Shown: piece by piece, positions 1 through 5,817 of the stretch
How positions within the stretch are numbered: the stretch's first letter is position 1
How the letters are laid out: each line of letters opens with the position of its first letter
Assembly (NCBI GenBank): GCA_900321955.1
Contig: ONXX01000083.1
Span: 1-5,817, forward strand
Direction: 5' to 3'
Length of the DNA: 5,817 bases
Origin: an uncultured Bacillota bacterium
Lineage (GTDB): Bacteria; Bacillota_I; Bacilli_A; Erysipelotrichales; Erysipelotrichaceae
Program-made: the position numbers and the translations under genes
The notes under the pieces: generated by a model
What the model was told of the DNA's origin: nothing
Seen by the model: only the letters and a program-made list of their open reading frames with translations
Databases searched by the model: none

Positions 1-166
1 TTCGATTGAAAACGGTCTATGCGGTTACATCATGACCCAGATCTCCGATGTCGAGAACGAGCTCAACGGCTTATTCTCCTACGACCGTCAGGTATGCAAG
101 GTCGATCAAGAGGCCATCAAAAAAGCCAATCAGCGATTGGCTCAATTCTATGAATCCAAATGTTAA
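1..166 (+). CDS. C-terminal end of a glycoside hydrolase family 2 protein (5' end outside window)
   Basis: The reading frame is open from base 2 and ends at TAA 164-166, giving the last 54 residues of a longer protein. The tail contains GLCGYIMTQISDVENE followed by NGLFSYDRQVCKVD. This resembles the end of the TIM-barrel domain of family 2 glycoside hydrolases (beta-galactosidase/beta-glucuronidase type), where a G-x-x-Y-T-Q-x-S-D-V-E-x-E-x-N-G-L-x-x-Y-D-R block precedes a final helix. The catalytic glutamates would lie upstream, outside the window, so neither activity nor substrate can be judged. No accessory domain follows, so this protein ends right after the barrel. It converges on the lipoprotein gene with only 20 bases between the two stop codons and has its own terminator. 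The family call rests on one short block recognised from memory; the substrate is unknown. Confidence 0.72.
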   Translation, partial: SIENGLCGYIMTQISDVENELNGLFSYDRQVCKVDQEAIKKANQRLAQFYESKC

Positions 167-188
167 GATCCTGCAAAGGATCTTTTTT
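165..188 (+). terminator. Intrinsic terminator of the GH2 gene
   Basis: AAGATCC (165-171) pairs perfectly with GGATCTT (178-184) around a 6-base TGCAAA loop, and the T-run continues to base 188. The stem starts inside the TAA stop codon. On the opposite strand the same hairpin is followed by AACATTTGG with no T-run, so it should work well only for + strand transcripts. Confidence 0.8.
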
Positions 189-1305
189 AGTCGGTGATCG
201 AACAGGCGCTGTCGCAGTCCGAAATATCGCTCGTATAATCCGAGGAGATCGTCTTGACATCCAGATACTGACCAACCCAGCCGCTTAATCCTTCAAGCGT
301 CTGATAGTACGGCAGATCTGCATCACTGGCCGGATCCAAATAGGCAAGGACTTCACCGTCTTTATAGATGAAGATCGAAGGCGTATAGGACACACGATCG
401 GAGACGGAATTGGACTCCTTGAAGATGTCACTCAAGACCACGGCATACATGTCGATCTCATTGGCCTTCTTGAATTCCTTCACGATCGGAAGAAACGATG
501 CGCACGACGAACAGCCCGGCAGATAGACATACAACAAGAAGGTCTTCCCCTCTTCTTCCAATGCCTTTAATTCCTCACTGTTATGGATAAAGAGGAAATC
601 GTCCTCACTTGGAAGGACTTCCGTCTTTTCCTTTTCCTCCGGTTTTACGTCGTTGATCAGATGCAGGGAATCAAAATCGATCGGATGGTAATGGACTAAA
701 GAGAAATCGTAGAGTTCTTCCCCGTTTTCTTCATATTTCGTCTCGACCTTGTTTTCCCCCTGGTAGTACCAGTAGCCGCCGGTGTTGTAGATCTTATTGC
801 CATCCCAGCCAAGCTTTACCAGCAGGTCTTTGGTCATGCCGGCATAACCGCCGCCGCCGCACATCAGGAAGATGTACTTGTCTTTGGGAAACAAACTTTC
901 CAGGATATGCATTGATTCCTTATAGTTGGCAATGTATTCGCCATTCTCATTTTTTGTGAAAAGTGTCGTTCCTTCATAGGAGCTGCCGACTTCCGCAGGC
1001 AGACCTTCCACGTTGCACAGATAAGGATACGGCACGACTTCAAAGCCCTTCACAAAACCGGAAAGATAGGAATCACCGCCGATGGCTTCATAATCCGCTT
1101 CGTCCACCAACATCCGCATATCGCGGTAGACACTGTCTTCCCTGTTTAAATATTTATCGATCGTCTTTTCGTTGATGTTTTTGTCGATCCCGAGCTGGCC
1201 CCGCATGCCTTCTTCCAATTCCGGTACAGGCAAAGTCTCTGCCTTGCAGGAGACCAGAGACAGACTCAGACACAATAATAAAAGTAAGCTTACTATCTTC
1301 TTCAT
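187..1305 (-). CDS. Lipoprotein with rhodanese-like and thioredoxin-like domains
   Basis: This 372-residue protein begins MKK followed by a Leu-rich hydrophobic stretch and a lipobox L17-V-S-C20. It should therefore be cleaved by signal peptidase II and anchored by lipidated Cys20 on the outer face of the membrane. Residues about 60-185 look rhodanese-like: a possible active-site loop C149-GGGGYAGM, a following helix ending KLGW, and the late NTGGY motif (174-178). A charged linker (about 186-232) leads to a thioredoxin-like domain (about 235-348) with C265-S-S-C268 and the cis-proline motif Y-T-P309. The tail adds C364 and C368. The likely role is extracytoplasmic thiol-disulfide or sulfane-sulfur chemistry; substrate and partner are unknown. 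ATG 1305 is preceded by a weak AGGA (1313-1316). The gene lies 52 bases after pepP, probably behind a terminator. The thioredoxin call is firmer than the rhodanese call. Confidence 0.85.
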   Translation of the reverse strand: MKKIVSLLLLLCLSLSLVSCKAETLPVPELEEGMRGQLGIDKNINEKTIDKYLNREDSVYRDMRMLVDEADYEAIGGDSYLSGFVKGFEVVPYPYLCNVEGLPAEVGSSYEGTTLFTKNENGEYIANYKESMHILESLFPKDKYIFLMCGGGGYAGMTKDLLVKLGWDGNKIYNTGGYWYYQGENKVETKYEENGEELYDFSLVHYHPIDFDSLHLINDVKPEEKEKTEVLPSEDDFLFIHNSEELKALEEEGKTFLLYVYLPGCSSCASFLPIVKEFKKANEIDMYAVVLSDIFKESNSVSDRVSYTPSIFIYKDGEVLAYLDPASDADLPYYQTLEGLSGWVGQYLDVKTISSDYTSDISDCDSACSITD

Positions 1306-1337
1306 AATTACATCCTAATACTTCAATGTGAATTCTA
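1306..1337 (-). promoter_or_regulatory. Possible weak promoter (-10 only) and ribosome binding site of the lipoprotein gene
   Basis: In the gap after pepP the - strand reads TAGAAT (1337-1332), five of six matches to a -10 box. AGGATG (1316-1311) follows, with its AGGA 7 bases before the ATG at 1305. The geometry would give a leader of about 20 bases. I find no convincing -35 box 16-18 bases upstream of TAGAAT, so the promoter is speculative. The ribosome binding site is plausible but weak. Confidence 0.25.
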
Positions 1338-1347
1338 TCTGAAGATG

Positions 1348-1368
1348 AAAAAGGACATTACTGTCCTT
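1348..1368 (-). terminator. Hairpin plus T-run across the pepP stop codon
   Basis: Read on the - strand, AAGGACA (1368-1362) pairs perfectly with TGTCCTT (1357-1351) around a GTAA loop. The T-run spans 1352-1348, including the last two bases of the stem. The loop carries the pepP TAA stop codon. The stem is 7 bp with three G-C pairs and the T-run is short, so this is a modest terminator, or one that leaks into the lipoprotein gene. A ribosome finishing pepP would cover the stem, so termination may depend on translation. Confidence 0.6.
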
Positions 1369-2602
1369 CGTTCATGACTCTTTCGATATCGGCAACTTCC
1401 TTAATGATCTCCTTGGACAGGTTTTCACAGCCCGTACCGGTGATTAACAGGTCGTCTTCAATGCGGATGCCGATGCCTTCATCGGCAATATACAGGCCCG
1501 GTTCATTGGTGATGACGTTGCCTGCCTGTAAGACGCCGCCCAAACCGCCGTCCACATCATGGGTATCGAGACCCAAATGATGGGAAACGGAATGGAAGTA
1601 GTATTCACTGACATCCTTGTGTAAACCGTGTTTCGGTAATTCGATCTTATAAAAATCAATGACCATCTGGTTGAGTTCTCTCATCTTGACGCCGACTCTG
1701 GCGTTTTCTTCCACGATCTTCTGTGCCTGTAAGACGATCTCGTAGATCTCTTTCTGACGTTCCGTAAAATGTCCGTTGACCGGGAAGGTTCGGGAGATAT
1801 CGGCACAATAGTAATTGTGGGTCGCACCCAAATCGCAAAGGAAGAGTTCGCCGTCCTTCATGACGTGATTGTTTTGCGAGTAATGAAGGATCGTCGCCCT
1901 TTCGCCGCTGGCCGCAATCGTCTTGAAAGCCAGAAGGTCACAGAGCTGTTGCGCCAAAACGAAACGGAAGACACCATCCATCGTCATCTCGTTGAGCTCC
2001 GGCTTGCAGGTACGCATCATCTGACGGATGCCCAGATTGGTGGTGTGGATGGCCTTCTTGATCTCGGCAACTTCCTGTTCGTCCTTTTGCAGACGCATGT
2101 CGGTCAAAATCGCAAAGCTATCTTTGATATTTAAATAAGGATATTTGTTTCGTAAGGTGTTGGCATACAATAATGCTTCACTTTCCTGCTGATCAAAGGT
2201 GTAGTGCCACAGATCAAAATAGATGCGGAAATTGCCGTCTCTTCTTGTGCGGTTTAATAAGGACGCAATGTAGCCGTCGAGATCGCCACGGTCTTGTACA
2301 TCCTGGATGCCGGAGATCTCGCTCGCCTCATTGGCCATCATGCGGCCGCCAACCCACTTGGCTAACAGTTCATCATATGGCAGGATAAACAGGCTCTGGC
2401 GGACCATGCCGTCGAGCTTATACATGACAAGGACCATGTCCTCCTTGTCCAAACCGGTCAAATAATAGAAATTGCGGTCCACATAGAAGTCATAGGCTTC
2501 ATCCTGGGAACGCATCGGCGCTTTGCCGGAAAAAAATACGAACGCGCAATTGCCTTCCATTGAATTTAAGATCTTATTGCGTCGCTCAGAATATTGATTC
2601 AT
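1358..2602 (-). CDS. pepP: Xaa-Pro aminopeptidase (aminopeptidase P, M24B metallopeptidase)
   Basis: The product has 414 residues, close to the 440 or so of E. coli PepP. It removes an N-terminal residue that precedes proline, using two divalent metal ions, in the cytoplasm (no signal peptide or membrane segment). Residues about 1-160 form the aminopeptidase P N-terminal domain, with FFSGKAPMRSQDEAYDF and NFYYLTGL. The pita-bread catalytic domain follows with all five metal ligands: D257 (LCDLGA), D268 (ADISRTF), H341 (HSVSHHLGLD), E367 (NEPGLY) and E382 (IRIEDD). The helper histidines H337 and H348 are also kept, so the enzyme should be active. It starts at ATG 2602, 17 bases inside the thiI 3' end, with AAGGA (2618-2614) 11 bases upstream, so it is probably cotranscribed and translationally coupled with thiI. 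No functional link to sulfur transfer is apparent. Confidence 0.95.
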   Translation of the reverse strand: MNQYSERRNKILNSMEGNCAFVFFSGKAPMRSQDEAYDFYVDRNFYYLTGLDKEDMVLVMYKLDGMVRQSLFILPYDELLAKWVGGRMMANEASEISGIQDVQDRGDLDGYIASLLNRTRRDGNFRIYFDLWHYTFDQQESEALLYANTLRNKYPYLNIKDSFAILTDMRLQKDEQEVAEIKKAIHTTNLGIRQMMRTCKPELNEMTMDGVFRFVLAQQLCDLLAFKTIAASGERATILHYSQNNHVMKDGELFLCDLGATHNYYCADISRTFPVNGHFTERQKEIYEIVLQAQKIVEENARVGVKMRELNQMVIDFYKIELPKHGLHKDVSEYYFHSVSHHLGLDTHDVDGGLGGVLQAGNVITNEPGLYIADEGIGIRIEDDLLITGTGCENLSKEIIKEVADIERVMNEGQ

Positions 2603-3788
2603 CTTCTTTATCTTCCTTTCTATAAGACACCTTCACGATGCGCTCATTTTCGATGCACGCATCGACCAGTGGCTGATAATCAAATAAGCTTTCGTAGTGC
2701 AGACACTTGTCTTCCTTTGGTTTGGTGACCGGATTCTTCGGATCAAAGATCGTGCAGCAGTCCTCAAACGGAAGGATGGAAGTCTCATAGGTATCGATCC
2801 TCTTGGCGATATCGATGATCTCCAGCTTGTCCATCATGCATAAAGGGCGAAGGATCAAGGTATCGGCAACCTTGCCGATGACACTGATCGATTCCGGGGT
2901 TTGCGAAGCAACCTGGCCGATCGATTCGCCGTTTGTGATGACCTTGATCTTGCGGTTCTTGCAGATCTGATCGGCGATGCGGTACATCATACGGCGCATG
3001 ATGGTGATGCAGTATGGTTCATCGACATTCTTATAGATCGCCAACTGCAGATCGGTGAACGGAATGATGTGCACATTGATCTCTTCCTGGCAAACCGAAA
3101 GCTTCTCCGCCAGAGTCAGGACCTTATCCAAAGCCTGTTTGGATGTATAAGGCTCCGAGGCAAAATGGATGCACTCGATCTTTAAGCCGCGCTTCATCGT
3201 CATATATGCGGCAACCGGGGAATCAATGCCGCCGGACATCATGACCATGGCCATGCCGTTGATACCGGTCGGATAACCGCCGCCGCCTCTGACCTTTTCA
3301 TCCATGACATAGATGAAATCCTTATCCACAGAGACATAGATCATCAGATCCGGTTCATGGACATCCACCAATAAAGACGTATTGTGCAAGATATTGCCGG
3401 CCAAAGCCCGGTTGATCTCATCCGAGCGCATCGGATAGGATTTGTCATGGCGCTTGGTCGCAATCTTGAAGGTCTTGACGTTGTGATTTTCCGCCAAAGC
3501 CAGTGTCACCTTCTTGACTTCCTCTATATCCTTATTGACCCGGATGGCACCGGAAAAATAGCTGTAGCCGAAGATATCCTTGAGTTCTTCTTTGATGCTT
3601 GGATAATCTTCCCCGTTGAGCTTGATAAACAAGCCATCATGCAGGGTGTTGTAAGTCAGAGCCTTGTGATCCTGTAATCTTTTCTTGATATTATTTGTCA
3701 GCTGACGGGTGAACTCCTTGCGGTTTTTTCCCTTGGTGGAAAGTTCACCATAGCGGACAACGATGTGGTCATATAACATTTCAGGCAT
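2586..3788 (-). CDS. thiI: tRNA 4-thiouridine synthase ThiI, short form without rhodanese domain
   Basis: ThiI adenylates U8 of tRNA and replaces its oxygen with sulfur received as a persulfide; in some bacteria it also supplies sulfur for the thiazole of thiamine. Numbered from the upstream TTG at 3797 (403 residues), the protein has the N-terminal VRYGELSTKGKNR signature (14-26), a ferredoxin-like and THUMP region (to about 165), the GGGGYPTG linker, and the PP-loop SGGIDS (188-193) for ATP. C347-C348 in PFEDCCTIF lie where E. coli has Cys344. The chain stops soon after, so the C-terminal rhodanese domain of the 482-residue E. coli enzyme is absent, as in Bacillus. Three starts compete: TTG 3797, ATG 3788 and ATG 3779. 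I give 3788 as a compromise; family N-termini (M-x-Y-D-H) favour 3779. The gene follows nifZ directly, and the pair forms the likely sulfur relay. Confidence 0.95.
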   Translation of the reverse strand: MPEMLYDHIVVRYGELSTKGKNRKEFTRQLTNNIKKRLQDHKALTYNTLHDGLFIKLNGEDYPSIKEELKDIFGYSYFSGAIRVNKDIEEVKKVTLALAENHNVKTFKIATKRHDKSYPMRSDEINRALAGNILHNTSLLVDVHEPDLMIYVSVDKDFIYVMDEKVRGGGGYPTGINGMAMVMMSGGIDSPVAAYMTMKRGLKIECIHFASEPYTSKQALDKVLTLAEKLSVCQEEINVHIIPFTDLQLAIYKNVDEPYCITIMRRMMYRIADQICKNRKIKVITNGESIGQVASQTPESISVIGKVADTLILRPLCMMDKLEIIDIAKRIDTYETSILPFEDCCTIFDPKNPVTKPKEDKCLHYESLFDYQPLVDACIENERIVKVSYRKEDKEDESIF

Positions 3789-4884
3789 ATTTATCAATGA
3801 TCTCCTTCAGATTGGAAAGGAAGTAATCAGCTTCTTCCATGGTATTGGTATAGTCAAAGGATATGCGGATCGCATGGTCCTCATCAAAGCCCAGGGCATT
3901 GAGGGTGCGGTTGTTTTCGTTCTTCTTGGAACCGCAGGTCGACTTGGACGACACCATGATCCCCTTGTCGTTCAGTGCGTTTAATAAGACTTCCGAAGGG
4001 ATCGGTGTTGAAATATTCATCAGGGTCGGCAAACCCTTGGCATAATTGATCGTACAGATTTGGCTTAAACCTTCATAGAGATAATCATGAAGCTCCTGCA
4101 GTTTCGCGTGATACTTTTCCTTATTTTCATACGCGATGCGCATCGTCTTGGCTAAGACGATGTTGGCTAAGGCATTGGACGTCCCGCCTCGAAGCGAAAA
4201 TTCCTGCTGACCGCCCGAGATGATCGGCAGCAGTTCCACAAACTGCTTCTTCATCAAAACTCCCGATCCTTTCAAACCGTGGATCTTATGAGCGGAGAAG
4301 GAAGCCATGTCGACATTGCTTAAGTCAAGATCGGCCTTGCCCACGCCCTGGGTGATATCGGAATGGAAATAGGTGCCGGGATGTTTCTTGACGATGGCGG
4401 CGATACCTTCGATGTCATTGACCGCTCCGATCTCGTTGTTGACCTGCATGATCGACACCAGCAAGGTATCGTTTCGCAAGGCACTCTTCACTGCTTCAGG
4501 CGTGATCTGACCGTTTTCATCCGGCATCAGATAGGTCACCTCAAAACCAAAATCCTCTTCCAGTTGCTTAAAGCTGTTGTAAGCGGAAGAGTGCTCGTAG
4601 TAAGACGTGATCAGATGTCTCTTATCCTGATGTTTTAAGGCTAAGCCCTTGATGGCGAGAGAATTGGCCTCCGAAGCCCCGGCTGTAAAGATGATCTCAT
4701 CTTTCTTGACACCCAGCATTTTGGCGATGAGGGCACGCGACTTCTCTTGCATATCATAAATAGCGACGCCATCATCGTAAAGGGCATCGCTATTACAGTA
4801 AAATTCATCCAGTAATTTTTTATAGGTCTCTCTCACTTCCGGCTCCAGAGCCGTCGTGGAGACCGCATCAAAGTAAACTTTCAC
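3781..4884 (-). CDS. nifZ: Cysteine desulfurase, NifS/IscS family, probable ThiI partner (NifZ type)
   Basis: This PLP enzyme turns L-cysteine into alanine and holds the sulfur as a persulfide for transfer, here most likely to ThiI. At 367 residues it has the normal family length. Visible landmarks are H98, which stacks on PLP (YYEHSS), NNEIG (149-153), D176 and Q179 (HSDITQ), the PLP lysine K200 in SFSAHKIHG, the GGQQEFSLRGGTSNA block (224-238), and the catalytic C317 in VSSKSTCGSKK. The N-terminal motif reads DAVSTT instead of the usual D-x-A-A/S-T-T, a mild divergence. The start is GTG 4884, whose G is the last base of the ezrA TAG stop; GGAG lies 8 bases upstream. Position directly before thiI supports NifZ rather than a housekeeping IscS or SufS. 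The symbol follows Bacillus usage and is unrelated to the nitrogen-fixation nifZ. Confidence 0.92.
   Translation of the reverse strand: MKVYFDAVSTTALEPEVRETYKKLLDEFYCNSDALYDDGVAIYDMQEKSRALIAKMLGVKKDEIIFTAGASEANSLAIKGLALKHQDKRHLITSYYEHSSAYNSFKQLEEDFGFEVTYLMPDENGQITPEAVKSALRNDTLLVSIMQVNNEIGAVNDIEGIAAIVKKHPGTYFHSDITQGVGKADLDLSNVDMASFSAHKIHGLKGSGVLMKKQFVELLPIISGGQQEFSLRGGTSNALANIVLAKTMRIAYENKEKYHAKLQELHDYLYEGLSQICTINYAKGLPTLMNISTPIPSEVLLNALNDKGIMVSSKSTCGSKKNENNRTLNALGFDEDHAIRISFDYTNTMEEADYFLSNLKEIIDKYA
3802..3807 (-). promoter_or_regulatory. Ribosome binding site of thiI, inside the nifZ 3' end
   Basis: AAGGAG on the - strand is the only strong Shine-Dalgarno match near the thiI start. It lies 4 bases from TTG 3797 (rather close), 13 from ATG 3788 (rather far) and 22 from ATG 3779 (too far). 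It therefore favours the first two starts, while ATG 3779, which begins one base after the nifZ TGA, could be used by re-initiating ribosomes. Confidence 0.6.
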
Positions 4885-5817
4885 TAGGCATTCTCCAGGA
4901 TCTTTTCATCTGCGTTCTCCGGAAATAAGGTCTCCATGCAGGAGATGGCCGTCTTCAAAGCCTTGGTATACTCGCCATTGAGATACTGGAATTCGGCTTT
5001 GGAGAGTTCTCTGTCGATCTCCGGATAGGTCGAACGGTACTTGTTGCCGAAGACGATGGCGTTTTCCACCATGATGCCCATACCGACGACGTTGTTGATG
5101 TTGTTGTAGAACTTGTAGATGAAATCGATCGCCTCATTGAGCAGACCGTTTAACTGCACGATATCGATCGGAATCTGCGCGATCAGTTCCCGCAGCTTGG
5201 CGATGTAGTCTCTGGACTTCTTGAGGTCATCCTTATAGGATTCATCAATGCTTGGCAAAGAATATTCGGCAAGCTTGCTTTCAACTTCAGAGACAACCAG
5301 CTGCAGCTTGGTGAGCTGGGTAAAGGCTCTGCTTTCCCCGTCCGTTGACTTGTCGATCGTATTCTTGTAGGAATACAAAGTCTTCATATCGGCATCGATC
5401 TGTTCATCCAGCTTGCTGGCATCTTCCAGAATCTCGGAAGCCGGCTTGGTGCAGTTGGACAGATCAGCGGAAACATTCAGATATCTTTCCTTATATTTAT
5501 CGGCATTGTCGCGCATCTTGCGAAGCACTTCCTGAAGGTCTTCCAATCCGAAGCGGGCAGAATCCTTATCGTAGGCGATGCGGACATAATTCTCGACTTT
5601 TTCCATGTCGTTGATATGACCCAAGACACGGTCATTGGTTTCCCTGGCCAGCTTGAAGGCCTTGTTTTCTTCTGCCAGTTTCTCGTTGAGGCCGTTGAGT
5701 TCATCTTTTGCCGAAGCAACTCTGGTCTTGACGCCCTCGGTCTGGGCCTTGCTTAAGGCCTTGATATCCTCATTGAGGTTGGTCTCAATCTCATTGATCT
5801 TGTTTTCGATATCCAGA
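4884..5817 (-). CDS. ezrA: Septation ring formation regulator EzrA, C-terminal part (5' end outside window)
   Basis: The frame is open from the window edge to TAG 4886-4884, giving 310 codons. EzrA is usually about 560-580 residues, so roughly the C-terminal half is present; the N-terminal membrane anchor lies beyond base 5817. EzrA is a membrane-tethered, spectrin-like protein that binds FtsZ and limits Z-ring assembly to midcell. The visible part is almost entirely charged helix and coiled coil. The diagnostic stretch runs from INNVVGMGIMVENAIVFGN through KYRSTYPEIDRELSKAEF to GEYTKALKTAISCME, matching the end of EzrA, where NRYR precedes a helix pair with AE and ALE/AI positions. An apparent start at TTG 5624 is internal: the frame continues upstream with ETNDRV and more coiled coil. 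It is the first visible gene of the operon. Confidence 0.9.
   Translation of the reverse strand, partial: LDIENKINEIETNLNEDIKALSKAQTEGVKTRVASAKDELNGLNEKLAEENKAFKLARETNDRVLGHINDMEKVENYVRIAYDKDSARFGLEDLQEVLRKMRDNADKYKERYLNVSADLSNCTKPASEILEDASKLDEQIDADMKTLYSYKNTIDKSTDGESRAFTQLTKLQLVVSEVESKLAEYSLPSIDESYKDDLKKSRDYIAKLRELIAQIPIDIVQLNGLLNEAIDFIYKFYNNINNVVGMGIMVENAIVFGNKYRSTYPEIDRELSKAEFQYLNGEYTKALKTAISCMETLFPENADEKILENA
4893..4896 (-). promoter_or_regulatory. Ribosome binding site for the GTG start of nifZ
   Basis: GGAG on the - strand within CTGGAGAATG lies 8 bases before GTG 4884, inside the last codons of ezrA. It supports the unusual TAGTG stop/start overlap, and no nearby in-frame ATG offers a better start. 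Confidence 0.55.

Noticed and set aside
963..1175. Open + strand stretch of 70 codons opposite the lipoprotein
   Set aside because: Its composition is rich in Arg, Ser, Pro and Cys, typical of a wrong-strand reading. There is no start context or known family.
1769..2134. Open + strand stretch of 121 codons inside pepP
   Set aside because: It lies fully antisense to a gene with all catalytic residues intact, has no ribosome binding site I can see and no recognisable domain. Its openness follows from pepP codon usage.
3384..3677. Open + strand stretch of 97 codons that reads rather like a hydrophobic protein
   Set aside because: It is antisense to the THUMP region of thiI. The hydrophobic look is expected when a charged, helix-rich gene is read on the opposite strand.
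2586..3797. thiI as a truncated gene because it lacks the rhodanese domain
   Set aside because: The short form is normal in Bacillus-type ThiI. The reading frame ends naturally and overlaps the pepP start, with no remnant of a rhodanese domain downstream.
4884..5624. A complete 246-residue gene starting at TTG 5624
   Set aside because: The same frame stays open to the window edge with matching coiled-coil sequence, and the end matches the EzrA C-terminus, so the gene is truncated by the window and not short.
5477..5719. Second - strand frame open across the upstream part of ezrA
   Set aside because: It is a shifted frame of ezrA, rich in Trp, Ser and Arg. The true frame gives continuous coiled coil up to the window edge, so there is no frameshift.
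1..5817. Defence system, mobile element, CRISPR array, riboswitch or tRNA
   Set aside because: I found no direct repeat arrays, transposase or integrase motifs, conserved riboswitch cores or cloverleaf sequences. All but about 72 bases are accounted for by conserved protein-coding genes.

Overview
The window comes from a low-to-mid GC Gram-positive (Bacillota) genome. Three things point there: an EzrA homologue, which is a Firmicutes division protein; a Bacillus-type ThiI without a rhodanese domain, paired with its own cysteine desulfurase; and a typical Firmicutes lipoprotein signal. Codon use (many ATC, GAT, AAG, GAG) and the diverged sequences suggest a gut Erysipelotrichia-like lineage rather than Bacillus, but this is only an inference.

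Layout, left to right. The first 166 bases on the + strand are the 3' end of a gene whose last 54 residues look like the C-terminus of a glycoside hydrolase family 2 catalytic domain. It ends at a hairpin plus T-run terminator (about 165-188). Everything else is on the - strand and is read from right to left: ezrA (5' end outside the window), a cysteine desulfurase of the NifZ type, thiI, a metallo-aminopeptidase P (pepP), and, after a 52-base gap, a lipoprotein that joins a rhodanese-like domain to a thioredoxin-like domain.

ezrA, nifZ, thiI and pepP form one tightly packed transcription unit. The ezrA stop and the nifZ GTG start share a base (TAGTG). The thiI start lies within or right at the nifZ stop, and pepP starts 17 bases inside thiI. 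No promoter for the unit is visible, so it must lie upstream of base 5817. A short hairpin with a T-run lies across the pepP stop codon and probably ends or attenuates the unit before the lipoprotein gene.

How the genes work together. NifZ takes sulfur from cysteine as a persulfide and passes it to ThiI, which makes 4-thiouridine in tRNA. EzrA (FtsZ-ring regulator) and PepP (removal of N-terminal X-Pro residues) have no obvious link to that relay. The ezrA-nifZ-thiI neighbourhood is, from memory, also found in Bacillus. The rhodanese-thioredoxin lipoprotein has sulfur and thiol chemistry too, but its signal peptide places it outside the membrane, so it cannot simply replace the rhodanese domain missing from ThiI. 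I see no RNA genes, CRISPR arrays, insertion sequences or long repeats, and apart from that lipoprotein the region looks like ordinary conserved chromosome. There is no gene-free stretch longer than 300 bases.
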